Below, one piece after another: positions 61,568 through 64,000 of a stretch of DNA of 64,000 nucleotides; the first letter of the stretch is position 1, and each line of letters opens with the position of its first letter. Both the position numbers and the translations under genes were made by a program. The stretch spans positions 1 to 64,000 of the forward strand of contig JAUCBJ010001382.1 of the NCBI GenBank assembly GCA_032718475.1, in the 5' to 3' direction. Below the pieces are notes generated by a model. The model did no database searches and had not been told where the DNA came from. It saw nothing but the letters and a program-made list of their open reading frames with translations. This stretch comes from Nemertoderma westbladi. Taxonomy: Eukaryota; Xenacoelomorpha; Nemertodermatida; Nemertodermatidae.

Positions 61568-61756
61568 CTTTCTATAGGCAATGATTTCCGTTTTAGTCTT
61601 TTAATATCTTCTTTTAGTGTGTCAATATGAGTTTCCAAAGACTTGTTTCTCTTTGTTAAGATCTTAATTTCACTCTCAGCTTTCTTTGCATCATTTTTAG
61701 CAGATTGCAGGTCTAGTTTAAGTTGTTTTGAGTCATCTTGTTTGTAAGTCATTGGC
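61568..61756 (-). CDS. coiled-coil exon g (63 codons), 5'-most exon seen
   Basis: A 189-bp phase 2-2 exon, the free-standing version of the second coil in exons a, e and f: MTYKQDDSKQLKLDLQSAKN, ESEIKILTKRNKSLETHIDT, LKEDIKRLKRK, ending LPIER. The acceptor is ATTATAG. A LINE begins about 95 bp further upstream, so earlier exons may lie beyond the window. Confidence 0.7.
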
Positions 61757-61849
61757 CTATAATGATAAAATAAAATAAAAAAATGTGTGGTCAATACTGG
61801 AAAGGATTGCGGTCGACAATGCGTATTTACTGATTCCAAACCAGAGTTT

Positions 61850-62161
61850 TCAATAAAACGCACGTATGCGGTGGATGTGGTCGAGCTCGATTATATTTGG
61901 TTCTGTTGCGAAAATGTTGCAGCCGTAAGAAACAGACGGTAGGACGATCGCTAGCCATATTTTCCTTGCGGTGGCAATCGAGACAACGTTAAGTTTTACC
62001 TTTATTGCAATTCGCGTACAACAGGCAATCCCCTTGCGATACAGGTGGTCGTAATGGGACCTAGGTCCGTTTTTGGTTGATAGCGTCACACCGAGATATT
62101 CGAATGAAGGTTGAAACTCGATGGGGGAACCGTTGTATATCAGAACATCGCTTCGAGCCAA
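61850..62161 (-). pseudogene. LINE post-RT region
   Basis: FEYLGVTLSTKNGPRSHYDH and VSYGCNIFATEP, the segment after the RT thumb in jockey/CR1-like LINEs, ending near IHRIRAFY. It is in a different frame from the palm segment. Confidence 0.75.
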
Positions 62162-62643
62162 CCGGCCACCGTTGCGAAATTTAACAGCTTTGGTTTTTCG
62201 ATATGTTGACCTTTAGATCGTTGCACCTCGCAATATTCAGATAGTTTGTTTAGTCCATCATGTACAACGGCTATGGATTCACCGGCGATAACGAGATCGT
62301 CTGCATACATAATTACCCAACAGGCTGCGATAGCAATGAATGCAGGTAGATCGGCGATGAGGAGGCTGAACAACAGGGGTGATAGTCGGTCTCCTTGAAC
62401 AACTCCGATAGATTGACTTATTGGGTCTATGATATAAGGTCTAGTGCAGATACATACAAAGTTAACGGCAATGAGCGCCCATATCACACGTATGAACTTC
62501 CTGCTAACTCCGTAACTGGACAGCTTCTTGCATAGGATCTCTCTGTTTACAGAGTCGAAAGCTTTAGAGAAATCCACAAATACACAGTATAAATGTCCAC
62601 CTGATGGTGCTAGGGCTTCATTTATTCGGTCGTATAGAGGCAT
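62140..62643 (-). pseudogene. LINE RT palm
   Basis: CVFVDFSKAFDSVNREIL carries the first catalytic Asp, GVVQGDRLSPLLFSLLIADL follows, and MYADDLVIAGES is the active-site loop with both Asp. The catalytic motifs are intact in this segment although the element as a whole is broken. Confidence 0.85.
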
Positions 62644-63291
62644 TTAACAGCCATAATCGTAGAACTGGCTGTGCGGAAACCATTTAAATAGTCTCGAGCT
62701 TAGTATGGCGGTATATGTTTTTAATAAACATGATAGAAGCGCTATACCCCTATAGCTGTCGGGAGAGGATTTTGCTCCTTTCCCCTTGAACAGAGGGAGT
62801 AAATAGGAGGCGAGCCACGCAGTCGGGCAACTCACTGTTGTGAAGCACAGCGAGAATAGTGCGAGTAGATATGGGAGGAGATGGCCGAAACCCCACTTCA
62901 GAGATTAGTTGGTTACTCCATCGGGCCCGGCTGCTTTGTTTATTTTCTGATTCGAGACCACCGCGGTAATTTCCTCGGCTCTGAATGGCGCATCGAGATA
63001 GTTGCTTGGATTTTCAGGTAGGTCTGGCAGGTTCGGATCGCGGGTTGCAGTCAGCAGTTTACATTTTAAATGGGTAAGCCACGATTCTTGTGGAACTTGG
63101 TGTGCAACAGGTTTCGGTTGTGAACCTTTCAGTATGTTCCAAAACGAGGTTTTGTCTGACTCACAGTCCTTGATCAGTTTGTGTTCCTTCCTCGCCTGGT
63201 ACAATTTTCTCTTGTTTGTTAACATGTGTTTGTATTCTCGTTTCTGATCTCTATAGGTTCTATATGTACAAATTGATGGTCTTTCTCGCAT
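62644..63291 (-). pseudogene. LINE linker and RT fingers
   Basis: Contains SFWNILKGSQ, AEEITAVVSNQKINKAAGPDGV (typical pre-RT motif), and after a frameshift LLPLFKGKGAKSSPDSYRGI and ALLSCLLKTY. It ends at a stop at 62646. Confidence 0.8.
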
Positions 63292-63303
63292 AGCATGTAG
63301 ACT

Positions 63304-63834
63304 CTATGTCAGTTTCTTCCTTGCGGCATGACATTGCCTGTCAAACCAAGGTTTTGATTTTTGTGGGGTTGGTGTGGTTGAAGAGTTGATTATAGCTGAT
63401 GTAATATATGAGCATGCAGAGTTGACTCCTTCATGAAGTGCCGATTGGAACTCGTCTGGATTTAACAATTCGCCTAGTTTGTCAACGTCTATTGACCTCA
63501 CGTCTTTAGTTCTATGCTGAGGTTTAGTTACTTCTCCGAGCGGTAATTCTAAACATACCCGTTGATGTTTCGTAGTTATCGTAGGTTGTACTTTCAATAA
63601 TATATCATCTGCGAGTTCGCTCTCTGCAAATACAAGATCAATAGAACTACGTCCGTTCCAACAATAGTAGGTTGGAAAGTCAGGATCATTCAGGCAATGT
63701 AGGCCGGCACCTAACAGGCCACTGCACAGCGTGTTGCCACGTTCAGCGGTTCCGTCGACAATATCAACATACTGCATTGCAGCTGCATTAAGAAAATACT
63801 TGTCCCAGCGTATCCATAAAATTGGACAAGGCAA
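63304..63834 (-). pseudogene. LINE endonuclease C-terminal part and linker
   Basis: SSIDLVFAESEL with TKHQRVCLELPL is the conserved end of LINE endonucleases (Asp, then the final His region). It then runs into the linker ending SKPWFDRQCHAARKK. The N-terminal catalytic half lies in other frames near 63932 or outside the window. Confidence 0.75.
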
Positions 63835-64000
63835 AAACTCCCTGTCTCATATGACTTTAGCGAGACTTTCCGCGTCTTCAAGACCTGTGTCCCGTAAGAG
63901 GCATCAGTGGTGGGTGTCCACCATGATAACACATTCCAAATGGAACAAATTCCAAATACACATTACAGGCCACCACAGTTCAAGATCGTGTTTTGGGTGG

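Larger units (their letters stand above)
1049..61756 (-). other. modular coiled-coil gene spanning most of the window (partial)
   Basis: This is one inferred transcription unit read on the minus strand. At least 26 exons share the same design. The acceptor is (A/C)(T/C)TAG or similar, the first base completes an AG-N codon (Arg or Gly), and the exon ends in AG before GTTTG, GTCTG or GTTGG. All exons are phase 2-2 and most end in Glu-Arg. Four exon classes appear: L/g (Lys/Glu-rich coiled coils), c (coiled coil with a conserved HRECQLEL motif), b (coil) and d (short acidic linker without a coil). The upstream half repeats a supermodule (L/g fusion, d, c, sometimes b). The downstream half is a tandem array of 15 L exons. 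The product should be a long intracellular filament- or scaffold-like protein; I saw no signal peptide, membrane segment or catalytic domain. I do not recognise the family. First and last exons, promoter and poly(A) site were not found, and co-splicing of all exons into one mRNA is inferred. Confidence 0.65.
61850..64000 (-). mobile_element. degraded LINE with endonuclease and RT
   Basis: In minus-strand order: the C-terminal part of an apurinic-type endonuclease (63834-63560), linker (63500-62905), RT (62905-62140) and a C-terminal region (62161-61850). Frames are broken by several indels and stops. It may extend beyond the window end. RT motifs (DFSKAFDSV, GVVQGDRLSPLLF, MYADDLVIAG) fit the jockey/CR1/R1-like lineages. 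Confidence 0.85.

Overview
The window is eukaryotic and almost certainly from an invertebrate animal. It is AT-rich and intron-rich, holds long minisatellites and tRNA-derived SINEs, and carries CR1/jockey-like LINEs, a BEL/Pao element and a Ty3/Gypsy element. There is no bacterial gene organisation. The species cannot be named from the sequence.

The only apparent host gene lies on the minus strand and spans at least 61756 to 1049, with both ends outside the window or unrecognised. It is a modular coiled-coil gene. All 26 exons found begin after AG with one base that completes a codon, and 25 of them end AG|GT after two bases of a codon. Every exon is therefore phase 2-2 and can be added, lost or skipped without changing frame. 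In transcript order the upstream part is g (61756..61568), d'' (61322..61212), c' (59260..59054), f (58874..58632), d' (58283..58173), c'' (57430..57248) and b' (54868..54671). A 31-kb transposon nest follows. Then come c''' (19915..19709), e (19238..18855), d (18123..18022), c (15021..14815), b (14424..14227) and a damaged exon a (13941..about 13575). Downstream is a tandem array of 15 near-identical 201-bp exons (class L, 12585 to 1049), all open. Each L exon encodes a Pro/Ser linker and then a coil of about six heptads with Asn at two consecutive 'a' positions.

The introns are full of young repeats. Element A (20755..51732, plus strand) is a nearly intact BEL/Pao retrotransposon with 2.27-kb LTRs that landed in a 9-bp minisatellite. 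Element B (23240..29495, minus strand) is a Gypsy element with identical 234-bp LTRs and a PHD-like zinc finger at the integrase C-terminus; it sits in the leader of A. Element C (42332..50372, minus strand) has 567-bp LTRs and sits in the 3' LTR of A. It encodes only a long Gag-like product and has about 2.6 kb of palindromic satellite where pol would be expected. Degraded LINEs lie at 6787..8880 and 61850..64000, an RT fragment lies between inverted repeats at 52676..54335, and a Gypsy remnant at 12684..13560 cuts exon a.

Other repeats include a TTAA-flanked DNA element (15760..16480) whose empty site is preserved in a duplicated array at 60.6 kb, SINEs, a near-perfect 96-bp-arm palindrome, and minisatellites with units of 9, 14, 18, 32, 39, 40 and 48 bp. 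The observations I consider most novel are the all-symmetric exon array, the many GGTAAG (splice-donor-like) hexamers in element A, the gag-only satellite-bearing element C, and the Gypsy integrase with a PHD-like tail.
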